Below are positions 1-7,914 of a DNA stretch of 64,000 nucleotides, piece after piece. Position 1 is the first letter of the stretch, and each line of letters begins with the position of its first letter. The stretch covers positions 3,109,501 to 3,173,500 of the forward strand of contig NZ_CP102288.1 in assembly GCF_025151535.1 (NCBI RefSeq), written 5' to 3'. The position numbers and the translations under genes are program-made. This DNA comes from Segatella copri DSM 18205. Lineage in GTDB: Bacteria > Bacteroidota > Bacteroidia > Bacteroidales > Bacteroidaceae. The notes beneath the pieces were generated by a model. It made no database searches. It worked only from the letters and a program-made list of their open reading frames with translations, and was not told where the DNA came from.

Positions 1-10
1 TGGGTTACGG

Positions 11-160
11 ATACGACTCCGTAGGCTAATGGAGACGTATCCTTCGGCTTGTCGAGATATCTGCGTCAGCTGACGGAGCTACTTGATTCAGCTGATTGAG
101 CTACTTGCGTCAGCAGACAGAACCACTTATGTTAGCTGACTGAACTATATCAGTATTCAG
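11..160. repeat. Tandem 22-bp degenerate repeat array 1
   Basis: At least six consecutive units start at 11, 33, 55, 77, 99 and 121 and keep an exact 22-bp step; a partial unit follows at 143. Bases 1-10 look like the end of an earlier unit, so the array probably begins outside the window. Units 3 to 6 carry a dyad centred 22 bp apart (69.5, 91.5, 113.5, 135.5), for example CGTCAGCTGACG at 64-75 and TCAGCTGA at 88-95. Units differ strongly in sequence while the register never slips. There are no CRISPR-like spacers. Confidence 0.8.
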
Positions 161-446
161 TTGTATTACATGTGTATATTTTCTCTAACTTAATACCACA
201 TCTGCCACACTTATACTTAACTCTTTGATTATAAGCGAATAACGAGTGGCAATAAGGGGTGTTTCTGTTGTCACCTTATTGCCACCTGTTGCCACATTTT
301 GCCTAAAACCAGCAAAATATCGGTGTTTTAGATGGATTTTGGGGTGAAAACTAAGATGATATTGAGCAAAAACGCTGATTTTTCGGTTCAATATTAGGCT
401 TTTTCAATCGTTTTTTGCAATTTTACTTGGCAACAAAGGAAGAAAA

Positions 447-556
447 ATACGTTCCGATGCAGTAAAAAATGCGTCCCGATGTAGCATTTGCTACGTCCCG
501 ACGCAGCAAAAGATACGTCCGGACGTAGTACAAGATACGTCGGGACGTAATTTCAG
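447..556. repeat. Tandem 22-bp degenerate repeat array 2
   Basis: Five units start at 447, 469, 491, 513 and 535, all exactly 22 bp long. The shared core resembles TACGTCCCGACG-TAG. The fourth unit holds the perfect dyad ACGTCCGGACGT. The unit sequence is unrelated to the array at 11-160, yet the period is identical. It lies about 190 bp upstream of the promoter box of the SusC gene. Confidence 0.85.
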
Positions 557-722
557 CATTATGAAAACGGCTGCATAGAAACAAAAAAAAGTGTGTATTG
601 AACTTGTTTTTGCAAACTGTAATCGGATGTGACAAAAAACCAACAATTAACTAAATTTATGAGCAAATATGCTAAAAAAGATAGATATTTCGTGTTAATT
701 ATTTAAATTTTAAGCGATTATC

Positions 723-753
723 TTGGGCAAATAAGAAAATATTCGTAATTTTG
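723..753 (+). promoter_or_regulatory. Bacteroidota-type promoter for the SusC locus
   Basis: A -7 box TAATTTTG at 746-753 matches TAnnTTTG, and a TTGG at 723-726 sits about 20 bp upstream as the -33 element. It points at the SusC gene and implies a leader of about 140 nt. Confidence 0.65.
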
Positions 754-900
754 CACCGATTTAAGTTAAATAGGTATTTCCATGCGTGCATTTTAGTGAA
801 AGAATGTATAAATGGAGGGGCGAAGTGTTGCCCTGAGTGCTTTCGGCTTTTACCAAACGAGAAAAAAATGAGAAAAAATGATAATTATTAATTAATAAAC

Positions 901-3852
901 TTGAAACAAACAAGGATGAGAAGATTAACTCTTTTACTTGTCTCACTTGTATTGTTGTCTATCCAATCGGTCTTGGCGCAGAGTTTCAGCGTCAAGGGTA
1001 CAGTCGTGTCTGCTGAAGACAACGAACCGATGATTGGTGTGACCATTATGCAAGAGGGAACATCAAATGGCGTAGTGACCGATATTGACGGTAACTATAC
1101 CATCGAAATTAAGGGTGCTTCGAAGGCTACGCTTGCCTACTCTTATGTGGGTTGCGTTACGCAGAAGCACGTTGTGAAAGCGCAGACTAATACGCTCAAC
1201 ATCACCCTTGCTTCGGATTCCAAGATGATGGATGAAGTGGTTGTGGTGGCGTATGGCGTGAGAAAGAAGGGAACCATTGCGGGTTCCGTGTCTGCCGTAA
1301 AGTCTGAAAAGATAGAAAATGTGCCGGCGGCAAGCTTCGACCAAGCTTTGCAGGGACAGAGTACTGGTTTGCAGGTCATCTCTTCTTCGGGTGAACCTAG
1401 CAAGGCGGCTACCTTCCAGATCCGTGGTACCAACTCTATCAACTCCGGCAAGTCGCCACTCTTTATCCTCGACGGCGTGCCAATCTCAAGTTCTGATTTC
1501 AATACCTTGAGTCCTAACGATATCGAAAGTATCTCTGTATTGAAGGATGCCTCTTCTACCTCAATCTATGGTGCACGTGCTGCCAATGGTGTGGTTGTCA
1601 TCACTTCCAAGCGAGGCTTGTCAATGGACAAGGCGAAGATTACGCTCCGTGCACAGTATGGTTTCTCTGAGTTGGCACAGACCAACTGGAAAATGATGAA
1701 TACCGACGAGCGTATCCAGTTTGAGAAAGAAGTAGGTCTGGATACAGGTAAGGATTACAATCTCCTTTCAAGAGTAAACGTAAACTGGCTGGACGAGGTG
1801 TTCAACGACCGCGCTCCGCTGCAGAGCTACGAACTCTCTATCAACCGTGCTACCGACCGCTTGAACTACTATGTTTCTGGTGGTTTCTACGATCAGGATG
1901 GTATCGCACAGAATTCAACCTTCCGCCGTTACAACATCCGCACCAATGCTGATGTAAAGGCTGGCAAGTGGTTGAAGGTAGGTACCAACACCATGGCTGC
2001 CTATGAAGAGGCTCAGCAGGCTGACGACGGTAGCTATACTACCGTTACTCCTATCTCAGCATGCCGATTCATGCAGCCTTACTGGAATCCTTATGCCAAG
2101 GATGGCAGTCTGGCTTCACTTTCAGCAGGCAACTGGGCTGGAACCAGCGAGAACCCTATCGTTTACATGGGCTTGAATCCTATCAAGAACAAGAAATATA
2201 AGGTGCTCTCTACCATGTATGCTGAAATCTATCCGATAGAGAATCTGACTATCCGTACTCAGTTCGGTGCCGATTTCACCCATTCTACAGCGTTCCTCCA
2301 GTCGTTCCCAAGTCTCTCTTCAAATAACGGACAGGGTACTGCGGCACGCCAGAGCAGCGATGCCATCAACCTGACAGAGACTACTACGGCTAACTACCGT
2401 TTCACCCTGAACGATATCCATTCGTTCAACGTGATGCTGGGTCAGGAGGCTGTCAATTTCCACTCAGAGGGTTTCCAGGTATATTCCAAGGGTCAGACCA
2501 GCGATCTCCTGACCAACGTATCATCTGGTACACGTGCCAGCCGCTGGGCAGATTCATCTTCTGACTACTCTTACCTGTCATTCTTCATGCGTGGCGAGTA
2601 TAACTATAAGGAGCTCTACTATGCCGACTTCTCTCTGCGTACCGATGCTTCTTCACGTTTCGGTAAGGATCATCGCTGGGGTACATTCTGGTCGCTCGGT
2701 TTCATGTATAACGTGAAGTCAACCGACTGGCTGAAGGATATGAAGTGGCTCAGCACAGCCCAGATTGCCGTAAGTACCGGTACATCGGGTAATTCTGAGA
2801 TTCCTAACTATTATCATCTGGCTCTGGTATCGGGTGGTGCCAACTACGATAATACTGCCGGTTTCTCTCCATCACAGAGTGGTAACGAGGAATTGGGTTG
2901 GGAGTCAACATGGGCAAACAACTTCGCCCTCCGTTTGGGCTTCCTCGACAGAATCAACTTCAGCTTCGAGGCTTACTACAAGCGTACCTCTAATATGCTG
3001 ATGCGCGTTCCTGAGTCTTATACCGTAACCGGCGAGGGCTATCGCTGGAAGAACGTAGGTGTGATGGCTAACAAGGGTATCGAGCTGAGTGCTGACGGTG
3101 ATGTTATCCGCACACGCGACTTTACCTGGAATGTAAGTGCCAACGTATCTTACAACCAGAACCGATTGAAGGAACTCTATAACGGTGTAACCGAGTATGT
3201 AAACTCAACCACCGGTTTGAAGTATGTGGTAGGTCACTCAGTAAGCGAGTTCTTCCTGAACCGTTATGCCGGTGTGAATCCAGCGAATGGTGAGCAGCTC
3301 TGGTATGATAAGGATGGCAACGTGACCAACGAGTTCCGTGAGAGCGACAAGGTGATGACAGGCAAGACCTATGATGCACCTTGGATGGGCGGTTTCGGTA
3401 CAAGCTTCCGTTGGAAGGGCTTGCAGCTTTCTGCCCAGTTCAGCTGGATCGGTACACGCTACGTGATTAACAACGACCGTTACTTCGAGGAGAGCGGTGT
3501 AACCTTCGGTACTGCTTACAACCAGTCAAACCGTCTGTTGTACGACCGCTGGAAGCAGCCAGGCGATATTACCGACATCCCACGTTGGGGCGAGGTAACC
3601 CAGCTCGACGACCGCTTCTTGGAGAATGCATCGTTCCTCCGTCTGAAGAATCTCAGTCTGTCCTATTCATTGCCACAGAGTCTGTTGCGCAAGACCAACT
3701 TCTTCTCTATGGTCAGAATCTACGGTCAGGCACAGAACCTCTTCACCGTAACCGGTTTCAACGGTCTGGATCCTGAGGTTTCATCCAATATTTACCAGGC
3801 ACAGTATCCGGCATCACGCCAGTTTACTCTGGGTGTTGAATTGCAATTCTAA
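901..3852 (+). CDS. SusC/RagA-family TonB-linked outer membrane receptor
   Basis: This is the outer-membrane barrel of a SusCD uptake complex, importing an oligomeric ligand with TonB energy. A signal peptide ends at about SVLAQS. A carboxypeptidase-regulatory-like domain follows (about residues 28-110, GTV...GVTI...DGNYTI), then a TonB-box-like DEVVVVAYG, the plug with IRGTNSINSGKSPLFILDGVPI, and a barrel ending in the aromatic LGVELQF. The length of 983 aa is normal for the family. The reading frame opens with TTG at 901; an ATG at 916 gives the same signal peptide minus five residues and is a fair alternative. The SusD partner starts 18 bp downstream. The ligand cannot be told from sequence, but the downstream protease suggests peptide or glycoprotein. 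Confidence 0.93.
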   Translation: MKQTRMRRLTLLLVSLVLLSIQSVLAQSFSVKGTVVSAEDNEPMIGVTIMQEGTSNGVVTDIDGNYTIEIKGASKATLAYSYVGCVTQKHVVKAQTNTLNITLASDSKMMDEVVVVAYGVRKKGTIAGSVSAVKSEKIENVPAASFDQALQGQSTGLQVISSSGEPSKAATFQIRGTNSINSGKSPLFILDGVPISSSDFNTLSPNDIESISVLKDASSTSIYGARAANGVVVITSKRGLSMDKAKITLRAQYGFSELAQTNWKMMNTDERIQFEKEVGLDTGKDYNLLSRVNVNWLDEVFNDRAPLQSYELSINRATDRLNYYVSGGFYDQDGIAQNSTFRRYNIRTNADVKAGKWLKVGTNTMAAYEEAQQADDGSYTTVTPISACRFMQPYWNPYAKDGSLASLSAGNWAGTSENPIVYMGLNPIKNKKYKVLSTMYAEIYPIENLTIRTQFGADFTHSTAFLQSFPSLSSNNGQGTAARQSSDAINLTETTTANYRFTLNDIHSFNVMLGQEAVNFHSEGFQVYSKGQTSDLLTNVSSGTRASRWADSSSDYSYLSFFMRGEYNYKELYYADFSLRTDASSRFGKDHRWGTFWSLGFMYNVKSTDWLKDMKWLSTAQIAVSTGTSGNSEIPNYYHLALVSGGANYDNTAGFSPSQSGNEELGWESTWANNFALRLGFLDRINFSFEAYYKRTSNMLMRVPESYTVTGEGYRWKNVGVMANKGIELSADGDVIRTRDFTWNVSANVSYNQNRLKELYNGVTEYVNSTTGLKYVVGHSVSEFFLNRYAGVNPANGEQLWYDKDGNVTNEFRESDKVMTGKTYDAPWMGGFGTSFRWKGLQLSAQFSWIGTRYVINNDRYFEESGVTFGTAYNQSNRLLYDRWKQPGDITDIPRWGEVTQLDDRFLENASFLRLKNLSLSYSLPQSLLRKTNFFSMVRIYGQAQNLFTVTGFNGLDPEVSSNIYQAQYPASRQFTLGVELQF

Positions 3853-3870
3853 CCAAGAAAGGAGAAAAAA

Positions 3871-5397
3871 ATGAATATCAAAAATATAAAGACATACATC
3901 CTGTCGGGAATCCTAGCCCTCTCGATGTCTTCCTGTCTTGATAAGTATCCAGAGGATTCTATCCGCATGGACCAGGCTATCAACACGGTGGGCGACATAG
4001 ACAAGCTGGTGTACGGTATCTACGACAGTTTCAAGAGCAGCGCCCTCTATTCGGGCAATCTGACAATCCTGCCAGATCTGCAGGCAGACTTCGTGTACTG
4101 CGTGAAGGGCTACTCTAATGCCTATGGCGATATCTACCGTTGGAAAGATATCAAGGCTACCAACACCGACATCGAGGCGGTATATGCCGACCTTTATGGT
4201 GTTATCAACAATGCCAACTTCCTGCTCGACAATGTAGATAAGGTAAAGGCAAACACCAACAGTGATAAGGAGCTCGACAAGTTGGAGCAGTGTGAGGGCG
4301 AGGCTTATTTCGCTCGTGCCCTGGCTTACTCAGAGTTGATCAAGTGTTTCTGCAAGGCTTACGATAGCGATGAGCAGGCAGAGAAGGAACTCGGCGTGGT
4401 ACTCACAGAGCACTATTACGGCAATGAGCCACAGAAGAGAGCCAGTCTGAAGGAATCATACGAATTCGTATTGAGAGACCTTGACAAGGCTACTGGGTAT
4501 CTGAAGGTAGACGAAGACTTCACAGGAAGTCTCTACAACGAGATTTACTTCAACGAGTATACCTGTCATGCCTTGCGTGCGCGCGTATCCTTATATATGC
4601 ATAAGTATGATGATGCCATCAAGTATGCATCTAAGGTAATCGGCAGTAAGTATTATACATTGGAGAAGGCTTCTTCCAACACCTATTCAAACCAGGTGAA
4701 CGATTATAAGTATATCTGGACCTATGGTGATTCGCGTGAGGCTATCTGGAAGGTAGGCTTCACCGTGAACAGCTATGGCGGTGCACTGGGTACCATCTTC
4801 GATAACTACAACTTCGTAACTTATCGCCCTGACTATGTGCCTGAGACATGGGTCATCAACTCATTCGACAGCAATGACCTCCGTGCTGCAGCCATCTTCA
4901 CAACCCGTGTAACAGGTTATGAGCACGGTTTGCAGTGGCCTTTGCTGAGCAAGTATTTCGGCGATGCAGAATTCCTGAACAACAATATCCTGCATGTTCA
5001 TCAGCCAATGGTATTCCGTCTGTCAGAGCAGTATCTGATACGTGCTGAGGCTTACGCCATGAAGGGGGACTATAGTAAGGCAGGTAAGGACATCTCTACC
5101 TTGCGTACAGCCCGCTACTCATCTTATGGTGGTAACACCTCGATGAGCGAGAGCAACGCCATGAAGATAATCGAGGCAGAGCGCGTGAAGGAACTCTATA
5201 TGGAAGGCTTCCGTCTGAACGACCTCAAGCGCTGGCACAAGGGATTTGAGCGTAAGGCTGCCGACCAGCCTGCTGCCAACTTCGTGCAGAGCAGTCTGAA
5301 GGTTGAAAAGGATGACCCTCTCTTTGTCTGGCCAATTCCTCAGCATGAGCTTGAGGCACCAGGTTCTGAGATTCAGCCTAATGAAAGTAACAAATAA
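3871..5397 (+). CDS. SusD/RagB-family surface lipoprotein
   Basis: This is the ligand-capturing lid of the SusCD pair, anchored on the outer face of the outer membrane. The signal peptide ends in a lipobox with Cys22 (LSMSSC-LDKYPED); acidic residues after the Cys fit the Bacteroidota surface-export signal. The N-terminal region has the usual TPR-like helices (ALAYSELIKCF), and the C-terminal half has the family hallmarks FRLSEQYLIRAEAYA and ERVKELYMEGFRLNDLKRW, ending with a WPIPQHE motif. The length of 508 aa is normal. It is tightly linked to the SusC gene and surely co-transcribed with it. Confidence 0.93.
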   Translation: MNIKNIKTYILSGILALSMSSCLDKYPEDSIRMDQAINTVGDIDKLVYGIYDSFKSSALYSGNLTILPDLQADFVYCVKGYSNAYGDIYRWKDIKATNTDIEAVYADLYGVINNANFLLDNVDKVKANTNSDKELDKLEQCEGEAYFARALAYSELIKCFCKAYDSDEQAEKELGVVLTEHYYGNEPQKRASLKESYEFVLRDLDKATGYLKVDEDFTGSLYNEIYFNEYTCHALRARVSLYMHKYDDAIKYASKVIGSKYYTLEKASSNTYSNQVNDYKYIWTYGDSREAIWKVGFTVNSYGGALGTIFDNYNFVTYRPDYVPETWVINSFDSNDLRAAAIFTTRVTGYEHGLQWPLLSKYFGDAEFLNNNILHVHQPMVFRLSEQYLIRAEAYAMKGDYSKAGKDISTLRTARYSSYGGNTSMSESNAMKIIEAERVKELYMEGFRLNDLKRWHKGFERKAADQPAANFVQSSLKVEKDDPLFVWPIPQHELEAPGSEIQPNESNK

Positions 5398-5412
5398 AAT
5401 AAGGAGACGATC

Positions 5413-6315
5413 ATGAAGAAAATAATGATGGGATGTTTGGCAGCCGTAGCTGCACTCATCGCTCTTGTGAGTTGTTCACAGGATTATACCACTTATGCTG
5501 GTCCAAGTCATATCATGTTCTCTGATACGCTCTATCAGTATGCTGTACAGGAAAGCAATGAGGTTTTCAATGTGCCTGTATCTGCAACCGAAAAAGCTGA
5601 CTACGACCGCACCTTCGGCGTGGAGGTAGTAGACAAGCAGAGCAATGCCATCGAGGGTAAGCATTACCGCATCCTCAACAACACCGTTACAATCAAGGCG
5701 GGCGAGATGGTAGGAAATGTGAAGGTTCAGGGTATCTATGATAACATCGGCAAGACCGATTCGCTCGGCTTCACCCTGAAACTGGTGATTCCGGAGAAGT
5801 ATAACTGGACAGATCTCTATAAGGACTATGCCCACGTGGTAATGCAGAAGTCTTGTCCTTTCGATATCCACAACTTCTCTGGCTGGTGCATGGTAACATC
5901 TACCTTCTACAGCAAGTATCTGAACAACGTAAACAACCGTCTGATCAAGACCGAGGTGGTGGAAGGTGAGGAGAATACCGTTCTGCTGAAGGATGTTTAC
6001 TATAAGGGCTACAACCTGAAGTTGAAGTTCAATACCAAGAACATGCTTGAGCCAAAGGTAGAGATGGACGACCAGATAGCCGGTGAGACCGGCGAGGCGT
6101 TCGGTACCATCTATGGAGACGGCAAGTTGCGCATCAGCCAGCCTTCTCTCTATACCTCTTATTATAACACCTGCCAGAACTATGTATTGCAGTATGTTGT
6201 TATGAGTGTAAACAACAAGGATGGTTCATTATTCGGTAATGTAGGTACCTTTATCACCGTATTTGAATGGATCGACGATGCAGAGGCAGAGAAATTGAAA
6301 GAACAAGGATATTAA
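5413..6315 (+). CDS. DUF4843 lipoprotein of the SusCD locus
   Basis: A lipoprotein of 300 aa with Cys21 in LIALVSC-SQDY. The body matches the DUF4843 pattern: a beta-rich N-terminal part (FSDTLYQYAVQES...VPVSATEKADYDRTFGVEVV), a Calx-beta-like IEGKHYRILNNTVTIKAGE, and a C-terminal aromatic region. Such proteins commonly follow SusD genes in loci lacking glycosidases. The gene lies 15 bp after the SusD gene. Its biochemical role is not known; it may be an accessory ligand-binding surface protein. Confidence 0.82.
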   Translation: MKKIMMGCLAAVAALIALVSCSQDYTTYAGPSHIMFSDTLYQYAVQESNEVFNVPVSATEKADYDRTFGVEVVDKQSNAIEGKHYRILNNTVTIKAGEMVGNVKVQGIYDNIGKTDSLGFTLKLVIPEKYNWTDLYKDYAHVVMQKSCPFDIHNFSGWCMVTSTFYSKYLNNVNNRLIKTEVVEGEENTVLLKDVYYKGYNLKLKFNTKNMLEPKVEMDDQIAGETGEAFGTIYGDGKLRISQPSLYTSYYNTCQNYVLQYVVMSVNNKDGSLFGNVGTFITVFEWIDDAEAEKLKEQGY

Positions 6316-6333
6316 TCGTAGAATAAAAAGAAA

Positions 6334-7914
6334 ATGAAAACATTGATTTCAAAATATTGGCTCGTATTGATGGCGCTGGTATCAGTGACTCTGTTCACAG
6401 CTTGTTCCAGCGATGACGATGCCGTAACTCCTGTATTCCCACAGGTACAGCCTATCGCCGGTGAAGCTGGCGAAGTGAAAGAGTTTACTTTCGAAGCTAA
6501 CGAGAGCTGGAGCCTTTCTTCAGACAAAATCTGGTGTAAACTGGTGCAGGGCGAGAAAACAGACGCCTTCGTACTCAATGGTACTGCAGGCAAGCAGACC
6601 ATCAAGGTTAAGATTACTGATGATGATGCCAGCAAGGATATGAGCGTGGCTCAGCTCTTCCTGAATATGAGTGGTCAGAAGGTTGCCATAGCTGAGGTTA
6701 AGCGTTCGGCTGCCGGCTATAAGTTGCAGGTATTCGATGCGGCTGGCAATGATATCACCGAGACAGGTATCACTGTAGGTTACAATGTATACACCAAGTT
6801 TACCGTAAAGTCAAACTACCGTTTTGCTGTTACCAATACTCCAGCTTGGGTAGACTTGGAAGGCGGCTTCCTGGTAGGTACACCTAACAAGGATGCTGTA
6901 GGCGGAGTTTCCTTCAAGGAGAATCAGGGCGTAAGTGCTAAGTATGCCATCGCTAAGGACGGCAACTACACCATCACCTTTACTTCTGAGGATGGCAAGG
7001 CTGCTGTAACCGTACCTGTTATCTATAATGGTATGACCACCAGCACCATGGATGTTACTTATCCAACCTCTTCACAGTGGGCAGTATGGAATGTATCTCT
7101 CGATGGTAAGGTGTTCACTCAGAATGGTTCTAGCCTGACTGGTGGTGATACCAATGATTTCACTTTCTACAACTTCGTTCCTTTCACCCTCAAGACCTTG
7201 GGTGATGCTTACCAGCTGGTAGTCTTCGAAAACACGGAGAATGGTTTGTTTGAGGATGGAACTGGTGCTGTGAAGCTGCAGGGTGAGAAGGGTGATGTGA
7301 AGCTCACAGTCGCTCCATTAGGCAGCGGAAGCCGTGAGTTCTTGGTTTATGCATTGCCAAAGAGCGTATTCGAGAGTCTGGAGAATGGACTCGACGGAAT
7401 GCTGGAGGAAGACTTCATGACTGTGAAGAGCGATTACGACCGTTACTTCCTGATGGATGTTGTACAGAAGGAGGCCAACTCTTCTGCTGATGATCAGTCT
7501 GCAGCACCGACAATCTTGAAGATGAACTACTTGCCAGTAGAGTGCAAGAAGGATAAATCAATGTATGGTTCTGTCATATCAGAAGTATTTGGCTACAATG
7601 GTGACGAAATATATGTCGCTCAGTCAGAAGTAGGAAGCTCTCTTACAGTTAATCCTAATATCAAGGATTGGGATCCTACCACTATGATGGAGACAGGCTA
7701 TCTTACAGTTATGGATAGCAACGGAAATGATGTTCCTGCAGAGCCTAGTATGGATACGAATAATAACTGGGTATTCTTCGTAAAGGTTCCTGCTGCTACT
7801 CCGATATTTATGGTATTCGAGGACAACGGAACTCCTGTAAAGGTTCTTGTTGTTGAATCTCCTGGTGAGGGAATGAGTAAGAAACATACTTCTATCAGAA
7901 AAATTAGAAAGTAA
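6334..7914 (+). CDS. BACON-like surface lipoprotein
   Basis: A 526-aa lipoprotein with Cys24 (TLFTAC-SSDDDAV); the run of Asp after Cys predicts export to the cell surface. Residues about 35-110 (VKEFTFEANESWSLSSDKIWCKL...VKITDDD) look like a BACON or related immunoglobulin-like fold, repeated less clearly further on (YKLQVFDAAGNDITETGITVG). No catalytic motif is visible. Its stop codon overlaps the next start by one base (TAATG), indicating translational coupling. Probably an adhesive or binding component of the SusCD locus; the exact family beyond BACON-like is uncertain. Confidence 0.75.
   Translation: MKTLISKYWLVLMALVSVTLFTACSSDDDAVTPVFPQVQPIAGEAGEVKEFTFEANESWSLSSDKIWCKLVQGEKTDAFVLNGTAGKQTIKVKITDDDASKDMSVAQLFLNMSGQKVAIAEVKRSAAGYKLQVFDAAGNDITETGITVGYNVYTKFTVKSNYRFAVTNTPAWVDLEGGFLVGTPNKDAVGGVSFKENQGVSAKYAIAKDGNYTITFTSEDGKAAVTVPVIYNGMTTSTMDVTYPTSSQWAVWNVSLDGKVFTQNGSSLTGGDTNDFTFYNFVPFTLKTLGDAYQLVVFENTENGLFEDGTGAVKLQGEKGDVKLTVAPLGSGSREFLVYALPKSVFESLENGLDGMLEEDFMTVKSDYDRYFLMDVVQKEANSSADDQSAAPTILKMNYLPVECKKDKSMYGSVISEVFGYNGDEIYVAQSEVGSSLTVNPNIKDWDPTTMMETGYLTVMDSNGNDVPAEPSMDTNNNWVFFVKVPAATPIFMVFEDNGTPVKVLVVESPGEGMSKKHTSIRKIRK

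Larger units (their letters stand above)
1..900. other. Intergenic region upstream of the SusC/SusD locus
   Basis: No convincing gene is seen. Short minus-strand ORFs here have no recognisable domain and cross the repeat arrays. The region holds two 22-bp arrays and, towards the right, an AT-rich promoter region. The leader from the inferred transcription start near 760 to the first codon is about 140 nt, long enough to hold a control element, but no known riboswitch was recognised. Confidence 0.6.

Noticed and set aside
11-160. CRISPR-like array
   Set aside because: Units are contiguous 22-mers with no alternating repeat and spacer, units vary along their whole length and no cas gene is near. 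The same holds for the other arrays.
185-635. Short minus-strand ORFs upstream of the SusC gene
   Set aside because: They cross a 22-bp array and have no recognisable features.
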